A stretch of DNA of 64,000 nt from RGIG7179 sp051893555 (GCA_051893555.1 JBJFHL010000006.1:1-64000); one strand, 5' to 3'; positions 29,176 to 38,689 are shown, counted from the first letter of the stretch. Notes: a model not told the origin generated them from the sequence alone. Program-made: numbers and translations.

Positions 29176-31998
29176 TTACTGCATCTTCGTCGAGAAATCC
29201 GCTTCTGCATAATCTTCGCTGACTTTCAGATATTCGCCGATGACCTCTCTGGTCACCAGACCTGCATTGTAGGAAGTCTTTCCCTGAATCAGCATGGCGA
29301 CCACCGCAATCTTCGGATTATCATACGGTGCCAGCGTGATGGTCCATGCAAACGGAACGTAATCCTCCTTAAACTGGTTGATCTGCGTCTGGGTCACCTT
29401 ATTTTTACTTGCCTTGATCAATGCTGCATCCACGGTATCGTTTTCCGTCGGATATTTTTCCGGATCCTCTTTCATCATTTTTTCCATCTGCTTTTCCACC
29501 TGTTCCCAGGTTACCGCAGAGGTGATCTGGGCCAGATGACTCTTCACATAAGCCACCTCGTCCTTCGGATTGATTTTTCCGTCTTTATCTGCTGTACCGG
29601 TCTTGCCTGCCACTTCGATCGGGAATCTGCCGTAAATTCCGGCCAGCGTACCGTTTGTCGCTACACGGCGCATGCCTTCCAGCACTTTATCCAGTTTATC
29701 TGTCGATACGTTAATCTGATATGGCTCCGGCTTCACCGTCTCGCCTTCATCCTCAATTCCTTTGACAATGTTCACCTGATTTCTCTTCCCGTCATTTCCA
29801 AGGGTCGCCACATAATTGGCAATCTGCAGCGGCGTATAGGAGTTTTCACCTTCGCCGATGGCAATACTGAATTCATCACCCACGGTCCACTGTGCCTGAT
29901 TGAAGAAAGAGAATTTACACAGGTCTGCCATGGCTTCCACCTTGGAAGCCCGCACATCGGTCTGGTCCGCAATTCTTTGGATGAGGGTGCCCCGATCCGG
30001 ATTTTCCTCGATCCAGCTGCAGATCGTATCGATATTCTTTCGCAGGAGTTCTTCATCGTTATACACGGAAGACGGGAAATACTGACTGGCAGACGCATAC
30101 AATGTATACCACAGGTAGTTCTTCGTATTCCGCATCTTTCCTTCTGCAGAAGGAAGCGGCGTAACCGCCTCGGAAAGCTCGATACCGGTCTTTTCTCCCA
30201 GACCGAATTCCGAAGCCACATCCATGATTTTCTCGATGGAGATCTTGTCTGCATAGCCCAGAGACTGGCCTGTCTGCCAGTTCTTCCCTGTTCCGATGCA
30301 GTAGAAATAATAGTTACAGGAATTCTGAATTCCCGTTACCAGCGTTTCCGTTCCATGGCTGCCCCGGTATCTGTTCCAGGAGTCACAGCCGTAAGTGGTA
30401 TCTCCTATGGTGATATATCCCTTATCATAAATCGGTGTATCAGGGTTCAGGCCCGCTTCCAGAGCAGCAACGGAAGTCACCGGCTTGAAAATGGAACCAG
30501 GCTGTACAGAAGCCTTCGTTGCCACATTATACAGCGGTGTCGGAGCCAGCGGATCCCGCGGATTGGTGCTCTGCACAGAAGCCCAGTCCTTCACGGAAAT
30601 CCCTTCCGCAAAAATATTCGGATTATAGTCCGGATAGCTGGCCATGGCCAGCACATCTCCGGTTTCCACATCAATTGCAACCACCGCGCCGGAACCGCAG
30701 TTCTTCGATGCAATGGTACTGGAGGTACCGTATTTTCCCTTGAAAGCCGTCCCGTTTTTCACGGCTTTGATCACGTTTTCCAGTGTATCCTCGGCCACCT
30801 TCTGCAAATCCATATCAATGGTCAGGTAGACGCTCTTGCCGGATACCGGTTCCGTCTCGCTGAGGGTATCGATATAATCGCCCTGATTGTTGACCTGAAT
30901 GGTCTTCACCCCGTCTGTGCCGCGCAGTTTCTCCTCCATGCTGGCCTCAATGCCATCCTTACCGATCAGATCATCCGCCTGATATCCTTTTTCCTTTACA
31001 TAGGTTTCATATTCGCTGTCGGATATGCTGCCCATATAGCCCAGAATGTGAGAAGCCAGGCGCCCGTTTGGATAATAGCGGACTGTTTCCGAAGAGATTT
31101 CCACACCTTTCAGCACATCTCCCATCTCCTCTACATAGGCAATGGTCTCGTCGCTGATATTCTTGGCAATGGTACTGGACTGATACTTGTTGAAGCCCAG
31201 ACTCTTGATTTCTTCGCGGATCATGAAGATCTTCCGGACCTGCTTATCCGATAGAATCTTTGTCTTTCCGTCCGGAATGAACTCGTTCAGCTTATACATT
31301 TCCCGCAAAGCCTGAAACGCCTCTTCCGCTGTCATCTGCCGGGTTTTCTTTTCTCCGGTCTCCTCGTCGGTATATTCCACATCCTTCAGTCCGTATTTGC
31401 TCAGAAAATTCGTCTTCTGATTGTCATATACCCAAGTCATACTGTATACTACGATCGGCGGGTAGACACTGTAGGTATCCTGCAGCACCTCCAGCGCTTC
31501 AAACCGGTCCAGCGTCGGATCGATCTCGTATTTTTTCCGCAGCCGGTCGTAGGCCTCTTCCGCGGTCAGACCGGCAGGAAAGCCCTGGTCTTTCAGCCAT
31601 TCCTTCTTCTCATCATCATACGTATATTTGAAATTTCCCTTTTTCGTAATGACGATCGGGAAGTTATCCACCATCTTGTCGGCATCCCCGTTTTTTTCCA
31701 GCAGTTTCACCAGACCGTAGGCCGACTGGTTGATCTCTTCCGTGGAAAGCCCGCTGGCATTGAACGTCACCGTGAACAGCTGCTTGTTGGTTGCAAGAAT
31801 CCGCCCATACCGGTCCAGGATCTCTCCGCGGGGTGCAGAAGTGGTGATTTCCTTGGTACTCTGGCTGGCGGCGGCTTCTTCCCATTTTTCCTGCTGAATG
31901 ATCGTCAGCACAAAAAGCCTTATGCTGAGTATCAGCATAAGGATCACGATCAGTGCCAGTAATTGAACATATCGGGAATTTAATAGCCTCTTATTCAT
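29176..31998 (-). CDS. mrdA: Penicillin-binding protein 2 (class B transpeptidase, elongasome)
   Basis: 940 residues: N-terminal membrane anchor (residues ~10-32), a PBP dimerisation domain starting at APRGEILDRYGRILATN, a large insertion-bearing pedestal, and the transpeptidase domain. Active-site motifs: SxxK with Ser502 in QPGSIFKP, SxN in QNSCNYYF, and KTG with Lys799 in VAGKTGTAD. It crosslinks lateral-wall peptidoglycan together with RodA. It is much longer than the ~630 residues of Escherichia PBP2 because of insertions in both the pedestal and the transpeptidase region. The start overlaps the mreD stop by 4 bp. Confidence 0.95.
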   Translation of the reverse strand: MNKRLLNSRYVQLLALIVILMLILSIRLFVLTIIQQEKWEEAAASQSTKEITTSAPRGEILDRYGRILATNKQLFTVTFNASGLSTEEINQSAYGLVKLLEKNGDADKMVDNFPIVITKKGNFKYTYDDEKKEWLKDQGFPAGLTAEEAYDRLRKKYEIDPTLDRFEALEVLQDTYSVYPPIVVYSMTWVYDNQKTNFLSKYGLKDVEYTDEETGEKKTRQMTAEEAFQALREMYKLNEFIPDGKTKILSDKQVRKIFMIREEIKSLGFNKYQSSTIAKNISDETIAYVEEMGDVLKGVEISSETVRYYPNGRLASHILGYMGSISDSEYETYVKEKGYQADDLIGKDGIEASMEEKLRGTDGVKTIQVNNQGDYIDTLSETEPVSGKSVYLTIDMDLQKVAEDTLENVIKAVKNGTAFKGKYGTSSTIASKNCGSGAVVAIDVETGDVLAMASYPDYNPNIFAEGISVKDWASVQSTNPRDPLAPTPLYNVATKASVQPGSIFKPVTSVAALEAGLNPDTPIYDKGYITIGDTTYGCDSWNRYRGSHGTETLVTGIQNSCNYYFYCIGTGKNWQTGQSLGYADKISIEKIMDVASEFGLGEKTGIELSEAVTPLPSAEGKMRNTKNYLWYTLYASASQYFPSSVYNDEELLRKNIDTICSWIEENPDRGTLIQRIADQTDVRASKVEAMADLCKFSFFNQAQWTVGDEFSIAIGEGENSYTPLQIANYVATLGNDGKRNQVNIVKGIEDEGETVKPEPYQINVSTDKLDKVLEGMRRVATNGTLAGIYGRFPIEVAGKTGTADKDGKINPKDEVAYVKSHLAQITSAVTWEQVEKQMEKMMKEDPEKYPTENDTVDAALIKASKNKVTQTQINQFKEDYVPFAWTITLAPYDNPKIAVVAMLIQGKTSYNAGLVTREVIGEYLKVSEDYAEADFSTKMQ

Positions 31999-32495
31999 CT
32001 TATATACCTGTCTCTGCGGTGTCTTGCCAGCCTTCGGATCAGGATCCGGTACAGGATCGTAATCACTGCCAGACTATACAGGGCAATCCACGGCACGCTG
32101 TTGAAGACAAACCGGAATCCCACCGGATTGCCTGCGATATGGTGAAGCCCCCAGTTTAAAAAGTAGAAGGCCAGTATGGATACAATGGACACTGCCCACA
32201 TGTTGATAATGTTTTCAATGTTGGTATACTCCCGGACAATCACAATGCCCAGTGCCACCAGAATCAGGCTGATCGGCATCGGTCCAACCACATTGCTGTA
32301 CATGATGTCATACAGGATGCCGAAAACCGCACCGAAAATCACGCCGTAGATCTCCTCTTCATACAGGAACGTGGAAAGGATCGTCAGGCATAAGATCAGA
32401 TTCGGTGTATAGCCTTCGATGTTAATCACATTCAGCAGCGAAGGCTGTATGAGAAACGCTGCCAGATACAGCAGCCCTACCTGCCAGTACTTCAT
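31995..32495 (-). CDS. mreD: Rod shape-determining protein MreD
   Basis: 166 residues with five to six hydrophobic segments and the charged YEEEIYGVIFGAVFGILYDI motif typical of MreD, an integral membrane partner of MreC and MreB. The stop overlaps the mrdA start (ATGA), and the start overlaps the end of mreC by 4 bp, so the three genes are translationally coupled. Confidence 0.93.
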   Translation of the reverse strand: MKYWQVGLLYLAAFLIQPSLLNVINIEGYTPNLILCLTILSTFLYEEEIYGVIFGAVFGILYDIMYSNVVGPMPISLILVALGIVIVREYTNIENIINMWAVSIVSILAFYFLNWGLHHIAGNPVGFRFVFNSVPWIALYSLAVITILYRILIRRLARHRRDRYIR

Positions 32496-33307
32496 AAAAT
32501 CACCGAAACCTTTTTCAGACTTCTGAAATCCGCAGCGGGTTCCACGGTAATTTCCTTCAGCAGGGTATCGCTGTTATAGGTAATGGTTTTAATGGTGCCG
32601 ATTTCCAGACCGGCCGGATAGGTCCCCATGCCGGAAGTAATGAGGATGTCTCCCTCCGCGGCAGTTGCATTGCCTTTCAGCATATATCCCGCGATCTGCG
32701 CCTGCTGATTTCCCTCCACAACGCCCAGAAGCTTCCTGTCTCTGGCCACCATGAAGCTGACCTTGGCACCGTCATCGATAATGGAAACCACCTGTGCCCA
32801 GCCTTCCCCAGCCTGCGAGATTTTTCCGATCAGCCCGTCTCCGTTAATTACCACATCACCGGCTTCTATGCCGGATTCCGTTCCCCTGTCTATGGTGAAG
32901 ATGTTCGTCCAGTTGGATCCGTCGAAAGAAGTGATATCTGCGGTCACTACTTGGAAGTCTTCTTCCGTATAGTCATAATGCAACAGGCCGGACAGCTCCC
33001 TCAGCTCCTCCAGCTCACTTTTTTTCAGCGATGCCTGTGCCAGCTCACGCTCCAGTTCCTCCTTTTCGGAAGTCAGTTCCTCCACCTGTGCCTGCAGACT
33101 TTTATAGGAAAAGATTCCGGAAACCGTGTTTCGCACCGTTCTGGTCACAGCCGTAAACGGTTTGGATACATAGGACATCGCCTGATTGATCCCCCCGGTT
33201 ACCGTATTGTTTTCCCGATCTCCCAGAGAAAGCAGGAAAACCAGAATCAGCACCAGAAGAAGCGCCAGCAGTCCCGCGATTAATTTGTGCTCTCTAATCC
33301 ATTTCAT
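32492..33307 (-). CDS. mreC: Rod shape-determining protein MreC
   Basis: 271 residues: N-terminal membrane helix (residues ~9-26), a coiled coil around residues 68-105, and a beta-rich periplasm-facing domain with DGLIGKISQAGEGWAQVVSIIDDGAKVSFMV in parts and ILITSGMGTYPAGLEIGTI. It links cytoplasmic MreB to PBP2 and RodA at the outer membrane face. It lies 26 bp after mreB and overlaps mreD. Confidence 0.95.
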   Translation of the reverse strand: MKWIREHKLIAGLLALLLVLILVFLLSLGDRENNTVTGGINQAMSYVSKPFTAVTRTVRNTVSGIFSYKSLQAQVEELTSEKEELERELAQASLKKSELEELRELSGLLHYDYTEEDFQVVTADITSFDGSNWTNIFTIDRGTESGIEAGDVVINGDGLIGKISQAGEGWAQVVSIIDDGAKVSFMVARDRKLLGVVEGNQQAQIAGYMLKGNATAAEGDILITSGMGTYPAGLEIGTIKTITYNSDTLLKEITVEPAADFRSLKKVSVIL

Positions 33308-33333
33308 AACAACCCTCTGTTTTGATTCTGTCT

Positions 33334-34377
33334 CTATCTTCTTCTGCCGGACTGTGCATAGACCTTCAGCTTCTCGATGTCGTCCAGACTCATGCCTGTA
33401 CCCACAGCCACAGCCTCAAACGCATTTTCTGCGATGGTCACATCCATATCCGTTCTCTTCTTGATCAGCTTATCCAGATTCTTGATTTTGCCGCCGCCGC
33501 CGGACAGCATCATACCGTGTTCTGCGATATCCGCAGCGATTTCAGGCGGTGCCTTTTCAATGGTGGCCTTCACACCGTCCACGATGATGTCCATTGACTC
33601 CTGCAGCGCGATCATCATATCCTTATTGGTCACTTCCAGTGTCTTCGGCAGACCGGAAATGATGTCTCTGCCTCTTGCCTGCATGGTCTCAATGATTTCA
33701 TTTCCATTTTCATCGACATCCATACATGCACAGCCGATATTAATCTTCAGTTCTTCTGCGGTCCGCTCGCCGATGAGGAGGGCATGCCGTTTCTTCATGT
33801 AAAGAATGATCGCCTCGTTCAGCTTATCGCCGGCATGGCGGATGGATGTACTGGCTACGATGCCGCCCAGGGCAATAATGGCAATATCTGTAGTGCCGCC
33901 GCCGATATCGGCGATCATGCAGCCTGTGGTCCCATCGACAGGCATACCGGCGCCGATGGCAGCCGCCATCGGTTCTTCCAGAATATACACATCGCTGGCT
34001 CCCATCCCTCTGACCACCTGGTCCACCGCACGCTTTTCCACCTCGGTCACGCCGCTCGGCACACCGACAACCACACGGAAATTTCTGATTTTTTTCGCGG
34101 AAAGTGCTTTCTGCACGAACGCACGAAGCATTTCTGCAGTCTTGTCAAAGTCTGAAATCACGCCATCCTGCAGCGGACGAACCACGGAAATATTCTGCGG
34201 CGCCTTCCCCAGCATGTTTTTGGCTTCCATACCTACGGCCAGCGTTACCTTTCTGCGTTCATCGGTAGCGATCACAGACGGCTCATTGACGATGATTCCG
34301 CTTCCTTTTACATAGATCAGGGTATTGGCTGTACCCAAATCGATTCCCATATCCTTGGCTCTGAATAAACTGCACAT
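33334..34377 (-). CDS. mreB: Rod shape-determining protein MreB
   Basis: 347 residues, bacterial actin. Phosphate-1 loop DLGTANTLIY at residues 14-23, GCMIADIGGGTTDIAII (phosphate-2) and the adenosine motif LSGGGGKI near residue 290. It assembles membrane-bound filaments that steer the elongasome. GGAGGTAG precedes the ATG. It is the first gene of the mreBCD-mrdA-minD run, 70 bp after radC. Confidence 0.97.
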   Translation of the reverse strand: MCSLFRAKDMGIDLGTANTLIYVKGSGIIVNEPSVIATDERRKVTLAVGMEAKNMLGKAPQNISVVRPLQDGVISDFDKTAEMLRAFVQKALSAKKIRNFRVVVGVPSGVTEVEKRAVDQVVRGMGASDVYILEEPMAAAIGAGMPVDGTTGCMIADIGGGTTDIAIIALGGIVASTSIRHAGDKLNEAIILYMKKRHALLIGERTAEELKINIGCACMDVDENGNEIIETMQARGRDIISGLPKTLEVTNKDMMIALQESMDIIVDGVKATIEKAPPEIAADIAEHGMMLSGGGGKIKNLDKLIKKRTDMDVTIAENAFEAVAVGTGMSLDDIEKLKVYAQSGRRR

Positions 34378-34447
34378 GTTTCTACCTCCAACAAGTTTTC
34401 AATTGGCAAAATGTTTTCTTCTGATGATATATCGGTTCGTCTGATTT

Positions 34448-35128
34448 TTATTCTTTCATTGCTCCGCTTTCCTGCATGCTCACATACACACCATTTCCGA
34501 TGATCAGATGGTCCATTACCCGAATACCCAGCAATTTTCCGCAGTCCATCAGACGGTGTGTCGTCTCGATATCTTCTCTGCTGGGGGTGGGATCTCCGCT
34601 GGGATGATTGTGAACCAGAATCACCGCAGCGGCACTCTTTTTCACTGCGGCATGGAAAACCTCTCTGGGGTGAACCAGGGTGCTGGTCAGTTCCCCGATG
34701 GAGATGATTTCCGAAGCGATGATATCCCCTCTGGCATTGAGAAACAGTGCTCGAAAACTTTCTTTTTTCAGGTGACGCATCTCTTCCATGAACAGGCCTG
34801 CGATATCCTGCGCACAGCACACATTCAGCGGTCTTCCTTCCGGCCGCGCGGCTGCCCGTTTTCCCAGTTCCATCGCTGCGAGAATCCGCGCTGCTTTTCC
34901 ATTTCCGATGCCCGGAATCTCCATCAGTTCCTGCGCAGTGATCTCGCGGAGACCGGTAATTCCTTCACTCCGTCCGATGACCTCCTCTGCAAGGGCAATG
35001 GCCGATTTTTCCTTCGTTCCGCTGTTTATCAGAAGTGCGATCAGCTCCGGATTGGACAGCTGTTGCATACCGTAAAACAGACCTTTTTCCATGGGCCGTT
35101 CTTCTGCCGGCAAAGCTTTTATCTTCAT
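34448..35128 (-). CDS. radC: DNA repair protein RadC (JAMM domain)
   Basis: 226 residues from the ATG at 35126-35128, with GGAGGAGAGG upstream. N-terminal UPF0758 helix-hairpin-helix-like part (MEIPGIGNGKAARI) and C-terminal JAMM/MPN metalloenzyme domain with HNHPSGDPTPSREDIE. RadC is common upstream of mreB in Firmicutes. Despite the name its biochemical role remains unclear. Confidence 0.95.
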   Translation of the reverse strand: MKIKALPAEERPMEKGLFYGMQQLSNPELIALLINSGTKEKSAIALAEEVIGRSEGITGLREITAQELMEIPGIGNGKAARILAAMELGKRAAARPEGRPLNVCCAQDIAGLFMEEMRHLKKESFRALFLNARGDIIASEIISIGELTSTLVHPREVFHAAVKKSAAAVILVHNHPSGDPTPSREDIETTHRLMDCGKLLGIRVMDHLIIGNGVYVSMQESGAMKE

Positions 35129-35322
35129 GTCAGTATTCCTCTCCTCCGGTCTGTTTTTCGGTGAAACCGCGCATTTGTGCCGCAAAATGTCACATCAAAA
35201 CAGCCAGATATTAAACTGACAGAAATTAACATCCGGCGCGAAGCAATATCCTTTTTTCTATTTTACATAATACCTTCTGAAATTATATCATTTTCCCGTC
35301 ATTTGCACAAGGGAAGATCATC

Positions 35323-35352
35323 GAATAATTTATGAAGTTTCGGTCATAATAC
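35323..35352 (+). promoter_or_regulatory. Candidate sigma-E-type promoter before the DUF1540 gene
   Basis: GAATAAT (35323-35329) and CATAATAC (35345-35352), 15 bp apart, resemble the mother-cell sigma-E consensus (KMATATT, CATACAHT) with two or three mismatches. The site is 34 bp before the ATG. Confidence 0.4.
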
Positions 35353-35385
35353 TATTGCAAATCTAAAATTTGAGGAGGGATTCAC

Positions 35386-35550
35386 ATGCATTCATGCAAC
35401 CAGACGATCCGCTGCACCGTGGATCAGTGCAAGCATCATGAAAAGACCCAGAACCTCTGTTCCCTGGACTCCATTACCGTAGGAACCCATGAGGCAAACC
35501 CTACCGTAGACCAGTGTACAGACTGCCTGTCTTTTGAAAAAGGAAAATAG
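35386..35550 (+). CDS. DUF1540 domain-containing small cysteine-rich protein
   Basis: 54 residues with GAGGAGGG upstream. The DUF1540 cysteine pattern is complete: CTVDQCKHH, then C in NLCSLDSITVG, then DQCTDC and a closing SFEK. Such proteins are frequent in spore-forming Firmicutes and probably bind a metal through the four conserved cysteines; some are sporulation-expressed. It stands between radC and sigK, behind a sigma-E-like promoter, and ends at a strong hairpin. Exact function unknown. Confidence 0.88.
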   Translation: MHSCNQTIRCTVDQCKHHEKTQNLCSLDSITVGTHEANPTVDQCTDCLSFEKGK

Positions 35551-35555
35551 GTACT

Positions 35556-35601
35556 TGCGGTGCCTGGCCGTCTTTCTTACGGTCAGGCACCGCACCCCTT
35601 T
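35556..35601 (+). terminator. Terminator-like hairpin after the DUF1540 gene
   Basis: A 16-bp stem (35556-35571 with 35579-35594, one G-U pair, 7-base loop), followed by CCCCTTTCT rather than a clean T-run. Confidence 0.65.
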
Positions 35602-35642
35602 CTGCCGCATATAGTGAAAAAGCGATAGAGGGGGTTACATAA

Positions 35643-36272
35643 ATGAGCAGCAGTTTTCCGAAGCCACTGACAGAAAAAGAAGAGCGATATTATGTACAGC
35701 AGCTGGAGGAGGGAAATACGGAAGCCAGAAACATCCTGATCGAAAGAAATCTCCGGCTGGTCGCCCACATTGCAAAAAAATACGCAGGTCCATCCTATTG
35801 TCAGGACGATCTGATCTCCATCGGGACCATCGGCCTGATCAAAGCAGTGAGTACATACACCAGCGGAAAAAGTACCCGCCTTGCCACCTATGCCGCCAAG
35901 TGCATCGAAAATGAAATTCTTATGAATATCCGTTCCACGAAGAAAAACCGGCAGGAGGTTTCTCTCAATCTGCCCATCGGCACAGACCGGGACGGCAACG
36001 AGATCAGCTTCAATGATATTCTCGGAACCGATGCGGATGAAATTCTGGATACCATCAGCCTGAAGATTCAGGTCGGCAAGCTGTATCAGGCACTGCAGGA
36101 TGTGCTGACGCCGCGGGAAAGAACGGTGATCCTCTGCCGCTACGGTCTTTCCGGCAGGCAGCCGCTGCCCCAGCGCGAGATCGCCAAAGCACTGGGTATC
36201 AGTCGAAGCTATGTCTCCCGCATTGAAAAAAAAGCACTGGAAAAGCTGAAAGAATCGCTGAAGGACAGCTGA
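35643..36272 (+). CDS. sigK: RNA polymerase sporulation sigma factor SigK (no pro-sequence)
   Basis: 209 residues. Region 2 (NLRLVAHIAKKY, DLISIGTIGLIKAVSTY, RLATYAAKCIENEILM) and region 4 (LTPRERTVILCRYGL, QREIAKALGISRSYVSRIEKKALEKL) match the sigma E/K group. The short N-terminus (SFPKPLTEKEE) and the overall pattern fit sigma K, the late mother-cell factor. A TAA codon sits directly before the ATG, so no pro-sequence exists, as in Clostridioides difficile, and no proteolytic activation would be needed. The gene is intact, with no skin element. GAGGGGG precedes the start. A terminator overlaps the stop codon. Confidence 0.9.
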   Translation: MSSSFPKPLTEKEERYYVQQLEEGNTEARNILIERNLRLVAHIAKKYAGPSYCQDDLISIGTIGLIKAVSTYTSGKSTRLATYAAKCIENEILMNIRSTKKNRQEVSLNLPIGTDRDGNEISFNDILGTDADEILDTISLKIQVGKLYQALQDVLTPRERTVILCRYGLSGRQPLPQREIAKALGISRSYVSRIEKKALEKLKESLKDS

Positions 36273-36290
36273 AATGGCTGTCCTTCTTTC
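36261..36290 (+). terminator. Terminator of sigK
   Basis: AAGGACAGC pairs with GCTGTCCTT across the stop codon loop and is followed by TTCTTTC. Confidence 0.8.
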
Positions 36291-36295
36291 ATTCC

Positions 36296-37963
36296 TTATT
36301 TCATCTGAAACTGCCGGACCTGCAGGTAGTCCGCCATGGCATCAAAAATCGGCAGGGCCGACGACGAGCCGCTGGTGCCGTCTTCCACCAGCACGGTAAT
36401 CACAAACCGGGTTTCTCCCACCTGGCAGCAGCCGCTGAACCAGCAGTCACTGACAGCCTCTCCTGCCCGCACAGTCTCTGCAGTCCCTGTTTTTCCCCAT
36501 GCCGGGACGCTGCGCAGGCTGCTGCGTCCCGTTCCCTCCTCCATGACGGCCGCAAGCATCTCCTCCAGGATCCCTGCCACAGAAGCCGGGAGAATCTGTT
36601 TTGCGCCGCCTGCACCCTGATCGCCGCCATCCTCTGCATCAGCGCCATCGCCCTGGCCCTTCACCACCTTCAGCTTCACCGTCCGGCCGCCGCCGCAGAC
36701 GATGGACATCATCCGGTGCACCTGGGCCGGTGTCACCTGCAGCGATCCCTGTCCGATGGACAAATTGGAAATATCCCATTCCCCCAGCGACGCCGCCGCA
36801 GGCAGGTTCCCTGCCGTTTCCTCTGTAAACCGGGAAAACACCAGGCTTCCCAGTCCCAGACGTCTGGCCATGTCAAGAATCCGTTCGGTTCCCACCTTCT
36901 CCCCCAGCACTGCGAAATAGCAGTTGCAGGATCTGGCCATGGCCTCCTTCATGTTAACCGGACCATGGCCGCCTGCCGGGCCCATGGTACAGCCCAGGGT
37001 GATGCCGCCCACGGTGTCCTGTCCGTCACAGTCATAAACCGCTTCGGGATCCACGATTCCGGATTCCAGCGCAGCCGCTGCCACCACCACCTTGAACACA
37101 GAGCCTGGCGCATAAACACCCTGAATGCATTTATCCACCAGACAGTCGCCGCCGTCGGTCAGATAGGCTTCCACTGTGTTGGGATTAAAGACCGGCGAGG
37201 ATGCCCAGGCAAGGATTTCCCCGGTTTCCAGCTCAGAAACCAGCACCGCACCGGATGCATCCCGGTCTGCAAGGGCTGTCTCACAGGCGCGCTGCAAACC
37301 GCCGTCCAGGGTGGTGACCAGATTTCCCTCCCGCAGACTTTCCCCGCCTACCAGCTTGGGCGAGATGCCGGAGAGAATACCTCCGCTGCTGTCGGCCCAG
37401 AGGACCAGATCCCGGCTTTCTGCTGCCAGAGTCTGTTCGCAGGCCTTTTCCAGGCCGGAGACCCCTTTTTTCTCCGACTCGTTCAGATATCCCAGCAGAT
37501 GGCAGGCCGTCTGACTGTCACTGTACCGTGCACTGGTACATAGGGCATAGGCCCCATAGTCCTCCTTCAGCCTCTGATTTGCGATGGGATCGAAGATCTG
37601 ACTCCGGTAGACCGTGTATCTGGGATTCGCTCCGGGAATCACGGAAATCTGCCGGGCAGAAACCGAGGCCAGCAACGCTTCCGCTTCCCCATCCAGCCGG
37701 TCTGTCTCCAGGAAATAGATGTACTGCTCCGTGCCGCCGGTAAGCGGCTCCAGATTCCGGTCGAAAATCTGTCCCCGGGTATCCAACCCTTCCACCGCCA
37801 CCTGGTACTGGGATACGGCCGCCGCCTGCAGATCATCGTGACTGAGGATCTGCAGATAAAACAGCCGGCAGATCAGGGCGGCGAAAACGATGGTCGTAAC
37901 GGCAGCGGTCAGTTTCAGTCTGCCATTCTGTCGCTGCCGCAGATTGTTTCCTTTTCTTCCCAT
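36296..37963 (-). CDS. Class B penicillin-binding protein (FtsI/SpoVD/PbpA-like)
   Basis: 555 residues: N-terminal membrane helix (residues ~17-35), pedestal beginning at GLDTRGQIFDRNLEPLTGG, and the transpeptidase domain with SxxK (Ser288 in APGSVFKVV), SxN (ARSCNCYF) and KTG (WGKTGTAE). No PASTA domains. It is convergent with sigK. Likely septal or sporulation-specific crosslinking, but family alone does not decide which. A Gly/Asp-rich insertion of about 20 residues lies near position 440. Its Shine-Dalgarno GGAGG is part of the hairpin that ends the cmk transcript. Confidence 0.88.
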   Translation of the reverse strand: MGRKGNNLRQRQNGRLKLTAAVTTIVFAALICRLFYLQILSHDDLQAAAVSQYQVAVEGLDTRGQIFDRNLEPLTGGTEQYIYFLETDRLDGEAEALLASVSARQISVIPGANPRYTVYRSQIFDPIANQRLKEDYGAYALCTSARYSDSQTACHLLGYLNESEKKGVSGLEKACEQTLAAESRDLVLWADSSGGILSGISPKLVGGESLREGNLVTTLDGGLQRACETALADRDASGAVLVSELETGEILAWASSPVFNPNTVEAYLTDGGDCLVDKCIQGVYAPGSVFKVVVAAAALESGIVDPEAVYDCDGQDTVGGITLGCTMGPAGGHGPVNMKEAMARSCNCYFAVLGEKVGTERILDMARRLGLGSLVFSRFTEETAGNLPAAASLGEWDISNLSIGQGSLQVTPAQVHRMMSIVCGGGRTVKLKVVKGQGDGADAEDGGDQGAGGAKQILPASVAGILEEMLAAVMEEGTGRSSLRSVPAWGKTGTAETVRAGEAVSDCWFSGCCQVGETRFVITVLVEDGTSGSSSALPIFDAMADYLQVRQFQMK

Positions 37964-38001
37964 AATAAAACCCTCCGAAGGTATTGTTGCCTCCCGAGGG
38001 T
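37963..38001 (-). terminator. Hairpin between cmk and the PBP gene, overlapping the PBP ribosome binding site
   Basis: On the minus strand ACCCTC (37996-38001) pairs with GAGGGT (37970-37975) and TTTTATT follows, so it reads as a terminator. The right arm contains the GGAGG used by the PBP gene, which would be hidden when folded. Confidence 0.55.
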
Positions 38002-38016
38002 CTGATTATTCGCACC

Positions 38017-38670
38017 TTACGCCCGTGCCTGGCTGCAGATGTAGCCCACCACTTCATCGATGGTCATGGATGTGCTGTCGATCTCCTCTGCGTCCTCCGC
38101 CTTCCGAAGGGGCGTCACCGCACGGTGGGAATCATTGTAATCCCGTATTTCGATGTCGGCCAGCACCTGGTCGTAGTTCACTTTTTCCCCTTTTGCCATG
38201 AGCTCCGCCGTTCTGCGCCGTGCCCGTTCCTCTGCCGTCGCCGTCAGATAATACTTCAGCTCCGCATCCGGCAGGACCACTTCACAGATGTCCCGACCGT
38301 CCATGATGATGCTCTTTTCCCGGCCCATCTTCTGCTGCAGCTCCACCAGCTTCCTTCTGACCATGGCCAGCGCCGAGCAGGCAGAAGCCGCCATGGAGAT
38401 TTCCGGCGTACGAATCCGGTCGCTGACCACCTGTCCGTCCAGGATCACATCTCCACTGCGAAAATCGATGTCTGTTTCATCCAGCATCTTCTGCAGGGCC
38501 TCGCTTTCCTCCATGGCCATGCCGCGGCTGGTCATCTTCAGGCCGATGGCACGGTACATGGCCCCTGTATCCACATAGTCGATCCCCAGCTCTCTGGCTA
38601 CCGCCTTGGCGATGGTGGATTTCCCTGCGCCACTGGGTCCGTCAATGGCAATTCTGATTTTTTCTTTCAT
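38017..38670 (-). CDS. cmk: Cytidylate kinase
   Basis: 217 residues. P-loop IDGPSGAGKSTIAKAVA at residues 8-24, the CMP-binding YVDTGAMYRAIGLK and SDRIRTPEIS, then MDGRDICEVVLPDA and the lid RARRRTAEL. It phosphorylates CMP and dCMP. The gene follows nrdR by about 20 bp, which puts two nucleotide-metabolism genes side by side. Confidence 0.96.
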   Translation of the reverse strand: MKEKIRIAIDGPSGAGKSTIAKAVARELGIDYVDTGAMYRAIGLKMTSRGMAMEESEALQKMLDETDIDFRSGDVILDGQVVSDRIRTPEISMAASACSALAMVRRKLVELQQKMGREKSIIMDGRDICEVVLPDAELKYYLTATAEERARRRTAELMAKGEKVNYDQVLADIEIRDYNDSHRAVTPLRKAEDAEEIDSTSMTIDEVVGYICSQARA

Positions 38671-38689
38671 TCTGGTCTGTTCCTCGCTT

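Noticed and set aside
29074..31254. 726-codon open frame on the plus strand opposite the PBP2 gene
   Set aside because: No ribosome binding site or family motifs; it mirrors the codon bias of the real minus-strand gene.
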